A stretch of 12,965 bases of DNA, taken from an uncultured Desulfurellaceae bacterium. Lineage in GTDB: Bacteria > Campylobacterota_A > Desulfurellia > Desulfurellales > Hippeaceae. Positions 6,512 through 12,965 of this stretch are shown in pieces. How positions within the stretch are numbered: the stretch's first letter is position 1; the number at the start of each line of letters is the position of its first letter. The position numbers were made by a program, and so were the translations under genes. The notes beneath the pieces were generated by a model. The model made no database searches. It saw only the letters and a program-made list of their open reading frames with translations, and was not told where the DNA came from. The stretch covers positions 1 through 12,965 of the forward strand of contig CAJXLZ010000009.1 in the NCBI GenBank assembly GCA_913056505.1, written 5' to 3'.

Positions 6512-7729
6512 TCATTTGTCAAACACAGATTCAAAATCGTACAAAAAAACCTTTATCCTTTCTCCTTTTCCTATTTCTCCTATCTTATCACTGTCCACCA
6601 TAGCAAATCCATTGCAGCTTGCTATAGATTCAATAATATTTGATCCCTGCGTCTCAAATGGCTCTGCATAAAAATTGCCATCTTTAAACTTGACACTCAC
6701 TCTGTTAAAATGAACCCTGTCGTTTCTTTTTGACATAGGCTTTGTTAAGAGTGCATCTATGGGCGTATGCATATACTTTTTATATCCCATCATTTTTTTT
6801 ATGGCAGGAATAAGATAAAAAAACGAGCAAAACGCTGTCGACACAGGATTACCAGGAAATGAAAAAATACGACTATTGCCTATTTTACCGAATGCAAAAG
6901 GTTTACCAGGTTTTTGTTTCACATACTTAAAAGACCAATTAATATTCATTTTCTTTTCTATATTGGTTACAACATCAAAATCACCAAACGATATGCCGGC
7001 TGTTGTAATGATAATATCGTAATTTTGTGCATACTCCATAAGTTCTATGAGGCTTTCATCAACATCTCTTGCTATACCAAGATAACTTACATCAAGATTC
7101 AAATCCTTTAAAATGTATTTTACAAAAAAGCTGTTTGAATCAATAGTCGATTCGTTAACGCTATCTCCCGGATATGCAAGTTCGTCGCCTGTTGCTATAA
7201 CACACACGCTTGGCTTTTTATAGACAGGCAAAAATACATTGCCTGTTGAGACAATGCGAGAAAGCCTGTAGGGATTTATGACCTCGCCTATAAAATCTAT
7301 TTTTTTTCCTGCCTTTATATCTTCGCCTTTAAACCTAACATTTGCATATTTTTTCTTTTGCTTTAAAATATTGACAACACCGTCTTTTTCTTGTGTTGCC
7401 TCAAATTCTACAACCGTATCTGCATTTTCAGGAATAGGTGCACCTGTCATGATTCTAAAGCATTCACCTTTTTCAACAGATAAACCAACAACCGAATCAC
7501 CCGCTTTTATGACACCTTTAACGCTTAATTTCGACGGGATATCTTTTATATCTTCAAACCTGACGGCATATCCGTCCATTGCGGAATTATCTGAAACAGG
7601 CAGATCAAGCAAGGAATAGACATAGCCTGCAACTACCCTGTCTTGAGCATCAAAGATAGAGATTTTCTCTCTGCCCAAAGGGTTCATATTGTCTAAAATT
7701 ACATTTAGAGCATCGAAAGGCAAAATCAT
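6512..7729 (-). CDS. moeA: Molybdopterin molybdenumtransferase MoeA (metal insertion into pyranopterin)
   Basis: MoeA inserts the metal (Mo, or W in tungsten users) into adenylylated molybdopterin in the last shared step of cofactor synthesis. About 405 residues, the family's usual length. Motifs numbered from the ATG at 7729: LPVSDNSAMDGYA (43-55), RIMTGAPIPENADTVV (92-107), TGDEL (180-184), TTAGISFGDFDVV (242-254), KPGKPFAFG (273-281) and FPGNPVS (291-297). A GTG two codons upstream is in frame, but AGAGG lies 5 nt before the ATG, which favours the ATG. It stands 84 nt after moaC and 99 nt before the ferredoxin gene of the aldehyde oxidoreductase. A weak promoter-like pair (TTGATA 7771-7776, TAAGAT 7749-7754, 16-nt spacer) lies upstream, but it would leave a very short leader. 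Confidence 0.95.
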   Translation of the reverse strand: MILPFDALNVILDNMNPLGREKISIFDAQDRVVAGYVYSLLDLPVSDNSAMDGYAVRFEDIKDIPSKLSVKGVIKAGDSVVGLSVEKGECFRIMTGAPIPENADTVVEFEATQEKDGVVNILKQKKKYANVRFKGEDIKAGKKIDFIGEVINPYRLSRIVSTGNVFLPVYKKPSVCVIATGDELAYPGDSVNESTIDSNSFFVKYILKDLNLDVSYLGIARDVDESLIELMEYAQNYDIIITTAGISFGDFDVVTNIEKKMNINWSFKYVKQKPGKPFAFGKIGNSRIFSFPGNPVSTAFCSFFYLIPAIKKMMGYKKYMHTPIDALLTKPMSKRNDRVHFNRVSVKFKDGNFYAEPFETQGSNIIESIASCNGFAMVDSDKIGEIGKGERIKVFLYDFESVFDK

Positions 7730-7813
7730 ATGCACCTCTTTTACTTAAATCTTAAATATTTAAATTGTATTATCAATTTTTCCCCATATATCTTGAGTTT
7801 TTAGCGCTTAAAT

Positions 7814-8284
7814 TTATCTGTCAAATGTTCCGCTTTTGCCACCCTCTTTATGCAGAAGATAGATATTATTTATTTCTATACTCCTGTCTATAGCTTTGCA
7901 CATATCGTAAATTGTCAGGGCAGCAATACTGACAGCCGTTATCGCTTCCATCTCAATACCGGTTTTTGAAGAAACCTTAGTCTCGGAAAATATTTTTATG
8001 ACATTACGATCATCATCCATTTCAAAATTAATATCTATACCCTCGACCGGCAGCGGGTGGCACATAGGTATTAAATAGGGCGTTTTTTTTGCGCCCATAA
8101 TGCCGCCGACTTGAGCAACAGCTAGTACATCACCTTTTTTAACCCTGCCTTCTTTAACTGCTTCATACGCATCTTTTGACAGCTTAACCTCGCCATATGC
8201 TCTTGCTATACGCACCGATACATCTTTATGACTCACATCAACCATCTTTGCGCGTTTTTGTTCGTTAAAATGTGTAAATTCCAT
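7814..8284 (-). CDS. moaC: Cyclic pyranopterin monophosphate synthase MoaC
   Basis: MoaC turns the MoaA product (3',8-cyclo-GTP) into cyclic pyranopterin monophosphate. The 156-residue length is normal. Family motifs are MVDVSHKDV (14-22), AKKTPYLIPMCHPL (65-78), TGIEMEAITAVSIAALTIYD (108-127) with the catalytic Asp at about 127, and Lys130 in MCKA. KEGGKSG lies near the end (146-152). The ATG follows the moaA stop after a single base, with a G-rich site (GGGGGG) immediately upstream, so moaA and moaC are translationally coupled. Together they form the first stage of the molybdo/tungstopterin pathway in this operon. Confidence 0.97.
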   Translation of the reverse strand: MEFTHFNEQKRAKMVDVSHKDVSVRIARAYGEVKLSKDAYEAVKEGRVKKGDVLAVAQVGGIMGAKKTPYLIPMCHPLPVEGIDINFEMDDDRNVIKIFSETKVSSKTGIEMEAITAVSIAALTIYDMCKAIDRSIEINNIYLLHKEGGKSGTFDR

Positions 8285-8285
8285 A

Positions 8286-9251
8286 TCACCCCCCTATCTT
8301 AGAAAACACCGTATGTATATTTTCGCTTAATAAGGCGTGATCTTTGGGTTTGTTAAATACGGTATTTTTTATTATACTTTTCAACCTTTTTGCATCTCTT
8401 GCCCTCACTGCCTCTTTCGCATCTATTTTTATGTTGTGCCCCAAGCATGGTATAATATAGCCGTCACTTGAGAGCCTTATACGGTTGCACAAACCACAAA
8501 AACTCTTGGATAAAGGCGTTATAAAACCCACAAAACCGTTTTTTACCTTGTAATAGACGGCAGGTCCGTTTGTCTTTTTAGAGGACTCTTCCAAATCATA
8601 ATGTGTTTTGAGAACATCTATCACATCATCTATGCTTGCATAATATTTACGCCAAGATTTGAGAAAATCAGTGGGCATCAATTCGATAAATCTTATATCA
8701 TAGCCCCTTGACAGTGCGAACCCCGCAAGTTCTACACTTTCTTTAACATTAATGCCTTTCATTATTACGGTGTTTATTTTTGTATTTTCAAATCCCGCAC
8801 TATCCAAAGCATCAAAACCATCCAGAACACTCGATAAACTGCCCAATCGCGTAATAGTTCTAAATTTATCCTCATTAAGTGTATCTAAACTCACAGTTAT
8901 CCTATCTAATCCAGCTTTTTTTAAATCCTTAGCAAGCTTGGTAAGCATGCTGCCGTTAGTTGTTAAAGAAATCTCTTTGATCTGTTCAATACCCTTAAGC
9001 ATCTCTACCAATTTAGCAATATCCTTTCTTGCTAGCGGTTCTCCACCTGTAAGTTTTACCTTCTTGATACCCAATGCAGCTGCGCTTTTCATAAAAAATT
9101 CAATATCTTCATATGTCAAAATGTTGTTCATTTCCATCCATTCTATGCCGTGCTCCGGCATACAATATATGCATCTGAAATTGCACCTGTCTGTAACTGA
9201 TATTCTTATGTAATTTATATTTCTTCCAAATCTGTCCTTTAGCTGTTCCAT
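8286..9251 (-). CDS. moaA: GTP 3',8-cyclase MoaA (radical SAM)
   Basis: Radical SAM enzyme that starts pyranopterin synthesis from GTP. The SAM-cluster cysteines are C23, C27 and C30 (CNFRCIYC), followed by KLTGGEP at 66-72. The second, substrate-binding cluster is C252, C255 and C269, with the conserved NRIRL between them. The protein ends in KIGG; a C-terminal Gly-Gly is a known functional feature of MoaA. 321 residues is typical. The ATG lies inside the end of thiE (13-nt overlap), and an AGGTTGATG stretch upstream is a mediocre ribosome binding site, so coupling to thiE translation is likely. Confidence 0.97.
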   Translation of the reverse strand: MEQLKDRFGRNINYIRISVTDRCNFRCIYCMPEHGIEWMEMNNILTYEDIEFFMKSAAALGIKKVKLTGGEPLARKDIAKLVEMLKGIEQIKEISLTTNGSMLTKLAKDLKKAGLDRITVSLDTLNEDKFRTITRLGSLSSVLDGFDALDSAGFENTKINTVIMKGINVKESVELAGFALSRGYDIRFIELMPTDFLKSWRKYYASIDDVIDVLKTHYDLEESSKKTNGPAVYYKVKNGFVGFITPLSKSFCGLCNRIRLSSDGYIIPCLGHNIKIDAKEAVRARDAKRLKSIIKNTVFNKPKDHALLSENIHTVFSKIGG

Positions 9252-9838
9252 ATATACATCAACCTGTTAAAATATTTAATGTCATTATTCAAAACACCCG
9301 AAACACTGGAAAAACCATAAGCACCGATATTTTTCACCGACTCAATATTGTCAATATTTATTCCTCCTATCAAATAAACAGGAAATTTGGATGCTGAAAT
9401 CATTGCCTTTGCCTCATCAACACCAAGTGCGGCCTGTGCATCTTTTTTTGTTGTTGTATAAAATACAGGACCCACGCCTATATAGTCACAACAATCGGCA
9501 TTTAACACATCCTTAACAGAATGCGTACTTACACCTATGATAAAATCTTTTGGCACAATCCTCCTTATTGAACAGGGAGGCATATCTTTATCTCCCACAT
9601 GCACACCATCGGCGCCCACAGCCAAAGCCAAGTCAACCCTGTCGTCTATTATGTAGATGATATCTTTGTCAGCTATCATATCCTTTATCTTTAAAGCTTC
9701 TTCATATTTTTCTCTATCCATTTTGTATTTGCATCTGTATTGAATAATCTCTGCACCAAATTCAATCAATTTTTCCGCAGACTCTATTGAGCCATACCGT
9801 TCATCCGTTATACCGTAGAATCCTTTCGGCAAATCCAT
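9239..9838 (-). CDS. thiE: Thiamine-phosphate synthase family protein (ThiE, possibly TenI-like)
   Basis: ThiE joins the pyrimidine and thiazole halves of thiamine. The 199-residue TIM-barrel product keeps Q33-x-R35-x-K37 (QYRCK, normally QLREK), DDRVDLALAVGADGVHVG (65-82), GVSTHS (102-107), DYIGVGPVFYTTTKKDA (118-134) and the phosphate-binding GGINIDNI (158-165). It is slightly short for ThiE, and no other thiamine gene is present here, so a TenI-type thiazole tautomerase cannot be excluded. GAGGTGG 4-5 nt before the ATG supports the start at 9838, which gives a 31-nt overlap with gmhB. moaA overlaps its end. Confidence 0.85.
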   Translation of the reverse strand: MDLPKGFYGITDERYGSIESAEKLIEFGAEIIQYRCKYKMDREKYEEALKIKDMIADKDIIYIIDDRVDLALAVGADGVHVGDKDMPPCSIRRIVPKDFIIGVSTHSVKDVLNADCCDYIGVGPVFYTTTKKDAQAALGVDEAKAMISASKFPVYLIGGINIDNIESVKNIGAYGFSSVSGVLNNDIKYFNRLMYIWNS

Positions 9839-10335
9839 AGCGCCACCTCATATAAATTCCTAAAAAATTTTTTGGCTTTTGTATTTTTAATCAGTTCTTC
9901 ATTATGGCTTGATACAACAAGCAAAGGTGTTATATTAGCATTAATGCCCAATTCAATATCTGTTTCCTTATCACCTACAACAAACGATCTTTTTCTATCT
10001 ATTTCAAAATCATGAGTGGCTTGATCAATAAGTCCCGTTTTAGGTTTTCTACAACTACAACTGTCCTCAGGCCTATGCGGACAGAAATAAAATTTATCAA
10101 TCAAACCATCAAGCATCTCATTTATGAGGTTATGCGTTTTATTTACAAAATCTTCTGTAAAATACCCCCTGCCTATGCCGGATTGATTGCTCACAACAAT
10201 AAGTTTGTATCCGCAATCCTTCAATAGCTTCAGCCCTTCCCTTGCAAGCGGCATAAGTCTTATATCCTTAAATCTGCTTAAATAATTTACATCCTCTATT
10301 ATCGTTCCATCCCTATCCAAAAATACAGCCTTCAT
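9808..10335 (-). CDS. gmhB: D-glycero-heptose-1,7-bisphosphate 7-phosphatase
   Basis: HAD-family phosphatase of ADP-heptose synthesis for the LPS inner core. Motifs numbered from the ATG at 10335: FLDRDGT with nucleophile D7 and acid/base D9, SNQSG at 49-53, and the GmhB zinc loop C85-x-H87 with C93 and C95 (CPHRPEDSCSCRKPKTG). GDKETD is at 121-126. About 175 residues matches the family. A GTG two codons upstream is in frame, but the ATG forms an ATGA overlap with the acyltransferase gene and has AGGTG upstream, so it is preferred. Stereochemistry (beta for LPS or alpha for S-layer) cannot be read from motifs; the neighbouring lipid A gene suggests LPS. Confidence 0.93.
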   Translation of the reverse strand: MKAVFLDRDGTIIEDVNYLSRFKDIRLMPLAREGLKLLKDCGYKLIVVSNQSGIGRGYFTEDFVNKTHNLINEMLDGLIDKFYFCPHRPEDSCSCRKPKTGLIDQATHDFEIDRKRSFVVGDKETDIELGINANITPLLVVSSHNEELIKNTKAKKFFRNLYEVALWICRKDSTV

Positions 10336-11150
10336 TTCCACCTATTGTGCATCCATAAATATTTCTCCGGAGAATGTCTTATCCAATCCTCAAACCTACT
10401 ATAAATCTTTATCATCATATTTTCCACATCCTTCTTAAAATCACCCGTATGCTCACATACAATAGGTTTTTCAAAAACTAATGTATATTTTCCTTTGTCT
10501 TCCTTCATATATGCGGGCAGCACAGGTGTACCTAACCTATATGAAAAAATAGCAACGCCCTCATTCACCCTAGCTTTTCTATTGAAAAAATCTATCTTTA
10601 AGGCATTTTCGTTTGCTGCCTGATCAATCAAAATACCGAGTGTTTCATTTTTTTTAAGTAATTTAATAAATCTAAATGCGCTCTCTCTTGATGATATAAC
10701 CCTGCTTGCGCAAGAAGCCCTTGCACCTTCAATGATTTCATCAAGCTTCTTATTGTCAAGCGGCCTGACCATTATATTAACCTTCTCTTTCAAAAAAGAG
10801 GCAACACAAGCCATCATCTCCCAATTCCCAAAGTGCGCCAAAACTGCTATGACACCCCTATTAAGTGATTTAGCATAATCATAATACTCCTCGCCATCTA
10901 TTTTTGCATGTTTTTTTATATATTTTTCATTGCCTATATATTTAATATTTTCCGCTACCATTTTTGCAAAATATAGGTATGTTTTCAATGCAGTTTTCTT
11001 ATAATTTCCACCTATGGCTTTTTTGATATTATCTTGAGCCATTATCCTTCTTTTCTTGAGCAGCAGATACAAAATAATAGCAACAAAATCAAATAAAGTC
11101 TGCAAAACAGGCATTGGTAAAATCTTTAAAATTCTATACAAAAATTTCAC
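10332..11150 (-). CDS. Lipid A biosynthesis acyltransferase (LpxL/HtrB family)
   Basis: Late acyltransferase that adds a secondary acyl chain to Kdo-lipid A at the inner membrane. Of its 272 residues, roughly 12-32 form an N-terminal hydrophobic anchor, followed by a basic KKRR. The catalytic H-x4-E is H106-FGNW-E111, within VLAHFGNWE. ILIDQAANE (about 171-179) and the C-terminal YLWMHNRWK are also typical of the family. The start is a GTG directly after the stop of the glycosyltransferase (TAAGTG), with AAGGAG about 9 nt upstream. gmhB overlaps its stop. The acyl donor and exact position on lipid A cannot be told. Confidence 0.92.
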   Translation of the reverse strand: MKFLYRILKILPMPVLQTLFDFVAIILYLLLKKRRIMAQDNIKKAIGGNYKKTALKTYLYFAKMVAENIKYIGNEKYIKKHAKIDGEEYYDYAKSLNRGVIAVLAHFGNWEMMACVASFLKEKVNIMVRPLDNKKLDEIIEGARASCASRVISSRESAFRFIKLLKKNETLGILIDQAANENALKIDFFNRKARVNEGVAIFSYRLGTPVLPAYMKEDKGKYTLVFEKPIVCEHTGDFKKDVENMMIKIYSRFEDWIRHSPEKYLWMHNRWK

Positions 11151-12191
11151 TTAGATGAGCTCCTTGTATATGGCTTCGAGTCTATCTATCTTTTTTTCTA
11201 TCGTAAGATTGTCATTTGCAAATTTATATGCATTATTTATTAATTGCTTAAGATCACTGTTCAACGCTTTGACAAGTGCATCTTTTAAAGCATTGGCATC
11301 AGGCTTGCACAAAATTCCCCTATCACTCCCAAGTAGTTCAGGAATACCACCCACATTAGTTCCAACAACCGGCACTTTCATAAAAAAAGCCTCAATAACA
11401 GCATTAGGGAAACTCTCTTTCAAAGAGGGCACTACGAAACAATCAAACCCCTTTATTATTTTTCTTGCATCTTTTCTAAATCCCAATATTCTAACCTTAT
11501 CATCTATTTTTAACTGTTGCGTCTTTTTTGCAAGCTTTTCGGTATCTTTACCTATAATAACAAGCAAAATGTTTTTATTTTTTATTCGGCTGAAAGCTTC
11601 AAGCAGCATATCATGGCCCTTGTAATCGGAGTAGTTGCCCACAATACCAAAAACAAATTTATCCCTAAAATCGAACTCACTTCTAACAGCATCCCTATGA
11701 AAATTGGCAAATTCCTTTTCATCTACTGCACTATAAACAACCGCTATTTTATTCGCACGAACAAAATAGCGCTTCATAACATTCTTAACGGCTTTTGAGT
11801 TTGCTATAAATTTATCTACTCTCGGATTCCAATATTTAAAAATATTGGCTGTAGGAAATATAACACCCCGCTGAACTACCAATCGCTCTTTTTTTCTGCC
11901 AATAAGACTTAAAATTCCTATGGTATGTCCCTTTGAATGGTGGGTATGAACAATATCAATACTATTATTTTTTAGAAAATTTCTTATTATTTGGGCTGAG
12001 AAATATTTTTTACCTTCATCTATTTCTACAATATCAAAGCTTTTATCAGATAAAATTTTATAGACCGGTGAGTCTTTCACACACGCAGCATAAACTCTAT
12101 GGCCCCTCTTTTTTAATTCAAAGGAGTTAAGCAGCATCTGATTAGCGCCGCCCGAAAAATTTGTGGCTGGCTCAATCTGCAGTATGTTCAC
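11151..12191 (-). CDS. GT4-family glycosyltransferase (GT-B fold)
   Basis: 346-residue retaining glycosyltransferase of the GT4 type. The N-terminal domain has the glycine-rich loop FSGGANQML (12-20) and IDIVHTHHSKGH (78-89). The donor domain starts at FGIVGNYSDYKGHDMLLEAF (181-200). The E-x7-E motif is ESFPNAVIE (259-267), followed by VGTNVGGIPELL (276-287). There is no membrane segment; it is probably peripheral at the inner membrane. The start is a GTG with AGGA 6 nt upstream, overlapping the end of mobB by 20 nt. The adjacent lipid A acyltransferase and heptose phosphatase genes suggest LPS core or O-chain assembly. The sugar donor and acceptor are not identifiable. Confidence 0.9.
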   Translation of the reverse strand: MNILQIEPATNFSGGANQMLLNSFELKKRGHRVYAACVKDSPVYKILSDKSFDIVEIDEGKKYFSAQIIRNFLKNNSIDIVHTHHSKGHTIGILSLIGRKKERLVVQRGVIFPTANIFKYWNPRVDKFIANSKAVKNVMKRYFVRANKIAVVYSAVDEKEFANFHRDAVRSEFDFRDKFVFGIVGNYSDYKGHDMLLEAFSRIKNKNILLVIIGKDTEKLAKKTQQLKIDDKVRILGFRKDARKIIKGFDCFVVPSLKESFPNAVIEAFFMKVPVVGTNVGGIPELLGSDRGILCKPDANALKDALVKALNSDLKQLINNAYKFANDNLTIEKKIDRLEAIYKELI

Positions 12192-12699
12192 TCTTCATCC
12201 TAAATTTATGTTCAATGTGTTCTATAAAATTAACCACGCCATCAATATCGTCAATAAAAAGCACGGGCACATCGAAAGATCTATCTAACTCATCTGTTAC
12301 GACCAAGACTATATTTTTCACACCATTTTTTATTAAATATTCACTGTTTGTATCTTTTCTGTGAACCTCAATTTTTGGTATATCCCAAATTTTGTATCCC
12401 TCTACAAAAACAATGTCACAATCCCGAAATAGACCTTTGAGATCGTCAAACGGCATTTCAAATTCCCTGTCTTCAACAAGCGCAAATTTATCTTTTGCGG
12501 ATATAACCATTCTATGCGCCCCCGCATGTTTCATTTTATATGAATCTTTTCCGGGGTAATCTATTTCAAATGTGTGTGCATCGTGCTTTACAGCGCCAAT
12601 CTTTTTGCCTTTTTGTGCAAAAATTTTTATTACTTTCTCTATTAATGTTGTTTTTCCGCTGCCGGAATGACCGACAAATCCTAAAAAATATGGGCTCAT
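12172..12699 (-). CDS. mobB: Molybdopterin-guanine dinucleotide biosynthesis protein MobB
   Basis: P-loop GTP-binding protein that assists attachment of the guanine nucleotide to molybdopterin. Walker A is GHSGSGKT (10-17), the family block KHDAHTFEIDYPGKDSY is at 38-54 and HAGAHR follows. Walker B DIVFVEGYK (95-103) and PKIEVHR complete the pattern. 175 residues is normal. The ribosome binding site GGAGGTGA just before the ATG at 12699 is a near-complete match to the anti-Shine-Dalgarno sequence. It is the first gene of the operon and overlaps the glycosyltransferase by 20 nt. The family acts on MGD cofactors, whereas aldehyde oxidoreductases of this type use bis-pyranopterin without nucleotide, so its client may be another enzyme. 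Confidence 0.93.
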   Translation of the reverse strand: MSPYFLGFVGHSGSGKTTLIEKVIKIFAQKGKKIGAVKHDAHTFEIDYPGKDSYKMKHAGAHRMVISAKDKFALVEDREFEMPFDDLKGLFRDCDIVFVEGYKIWDIPKIEVHRKDTNSEYLIKNGVKNIVLVVTDELDRSFDVPVLFIDDIDGVVNFIEHIEHKFRMKSEHTAD

Positions 12700-12762
12700 T
12701 TCACCTCCGGAAATTTTCTTTCAGTGTCGCTTTTAATAATCATAATTTTTAAGCCATCTTTA

Positions 12763-12789
12763 ATTATAATATACATACTACCGTGTCAA
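12763..12789 (-). promoter_or_regulatory. Candidate sigma-70 promoter for the mobB operon
   Basis: On the minus strand TTGACA (12784-12789) and TATAAT (12763-12768) are both perfect consensus hexamers, but the spacer is 15 nt, shorter than the usual 16-18. The start site would be near 12756, leaving a leader of about 56 nt before mobB. The repeat cluster begins about 40 nt upstream of the -35 box. No other promoter of similar quality is visible ahead of mobB. Confidence 0.55.
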
Positions 12790-12828
12790 GAAAATATGAA
12801 TTAAAGACTATAGTAAATATTAAATCCC

Positions 12829-12965
12829 CTGTCATTCCCGCGAAAGCTCAGAATCCAGACATCAGCGCTTTGTCTTATAGTAATAAAATAGCTTACTGTC
12901 ATTCCCTTAATTTTCACTGTCATTCCCGCGAACGCGGGAATCCAGACTTTAAACTCCAGATTCCG
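12829..12965. repeat. Cluster of CTGTCATTCCCGCG-type palindromic repeats (runs off the right edge)
   Basis: Three starts of the same unit are seen. Copy 1 is at 12829-12859, with a disturbed right arm (GCTCAGAATCCAGA). Copy 2 is at 12896-12907, truncated after CTGTCATTCCC. Copy 3 is at 12917-12946, intact, with 9-bp perfect arms ATTCCCGCG (12922-12930) and CGCGGGAAT (12933-12941) around AA. A further CCAGATTCCG runs off the end. Elements with this core are known as dispersed short palindromic repeats in many bacterial genomes. The unit is far richer in G+C than its surroundings. No open reading frame is associated inside the window. Confidence 0.8.

Noticed and set aside
6487..6522. Promoter upstream of the ferredoxin gene from TTGACA (6517-6522) and TATAAT (6487-6492)
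   Set aside because: The spacing is 24 nt, too long for a sigma-70 promoter, and the TTGACA lies in the last codons of moeA. The TATAAT alone in AT-rich DNA is weak evidence.
7736..7813. Molybdenum/tungsten-cofactor riboswitch ahead of moeA or the aor genes
   Set aside because: The gaps are only 84 and 99 nt, largely AT-rich with no multi-stem G+C-containing structure, too short and plain for the known Moco RNA.
8752..9213. Plus-strand open frame of about 153 codons opposite moaA, and similar plus-strand frames opposite other genes
   Set aside because: They lie wholly inside strongly recognised minus-strand genes, have no recognisable family motifs and are hydrophobic, low-information translations expected from the antisense of AT-rich coding DNA.
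12829..12946. CRISPR array at the right edge
   Set aside because: The repeat units differ in length and state (intact, truncated, scrambled), the spacing is irregular and no cas gene is present. Short dispersed palindromic repeats explain it better.

Overview
The window is a low-GC (about one third G+C by eye), densely packed bacterial segment in which every supported gene lies on the minus strand, so transcription runs from high to low coordinates. Lipid A acyltransferase (LpxL-type) and heptose-bisphosphate phosphatase (GmhB) genes imply a Gram-negative, LPS-bearing cell. The oxygen-sensitive enzymes (a tungsten-type aldehyde oxidoreductase and the start of a 2-oxoacid:ferredoxin oxidoreductase) imply an anaerobe. 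A Desulfurellales/Hippea-like or Deferribacterota-like lineage would fit, but this is a guess from gene content, not a sequence match.

Right to left, in transcription order: the right edge (about 12829-12965) is a cluster of CTGTCATTCCCGCG-type palindromic repeats. A candidate promoter (12763-12789) then leads into a tight operon: mobB, a GT4 glycosyltransferase, an lpxL-type acyltransferase, gmhB, thiE, moaA and moaC. All junctions either overlap or are 0-1 nt apart. After a 84-nt gap comes moeA. After a further 99-nt gap comes an aorABC-like block: a four-cluster ferredoxin, the tungstopterin aldehyde oxidoreductase catalytic subunit, and an FAD/NAD-dependent reductase. The catalytic gene is broken in this sequence by a frameshift near 5745-5757, best explained by one extra TA dinucleotide. 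The co-located moaA, moaC, moeA and mobB genes would supply parts of the pyranopterin cofactor pathway that the oxidoreductase needs.

A gene-free spacer (2640-2917) separates this from a second transcription unit. That unit starts at a strong promoter with a perfect TTGACA box and a GC-rich discriminator (2610-2639). It runs tRNA-Ser(GGA), tRNA-Arg(GCG), the 4.5S/SRP RNA, dnaX, ybaB and recR, then the first 13 codons of a probable 2-oxoacid:ferredoxin oxidoreductase gamma subunit cut by the left edge. The SRP RNA-dnaX-ybaB-recR order is a known conserved bacterial arrangement. Here the two tRNAs are fused onto its front with only 6, 3 and 11 nt between successive genes, so one precursor probably yields two tRNAs, the SRP RNA and the clamp-loader mRNA.

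I found no defence system, CRISPR array, transposase or prophage gene. The points most worth a second look are the RNA/mRNA polycistron, the GCG anticodon of the Arg tRNA, the broken aorB and the repeat cluster at the right edge.
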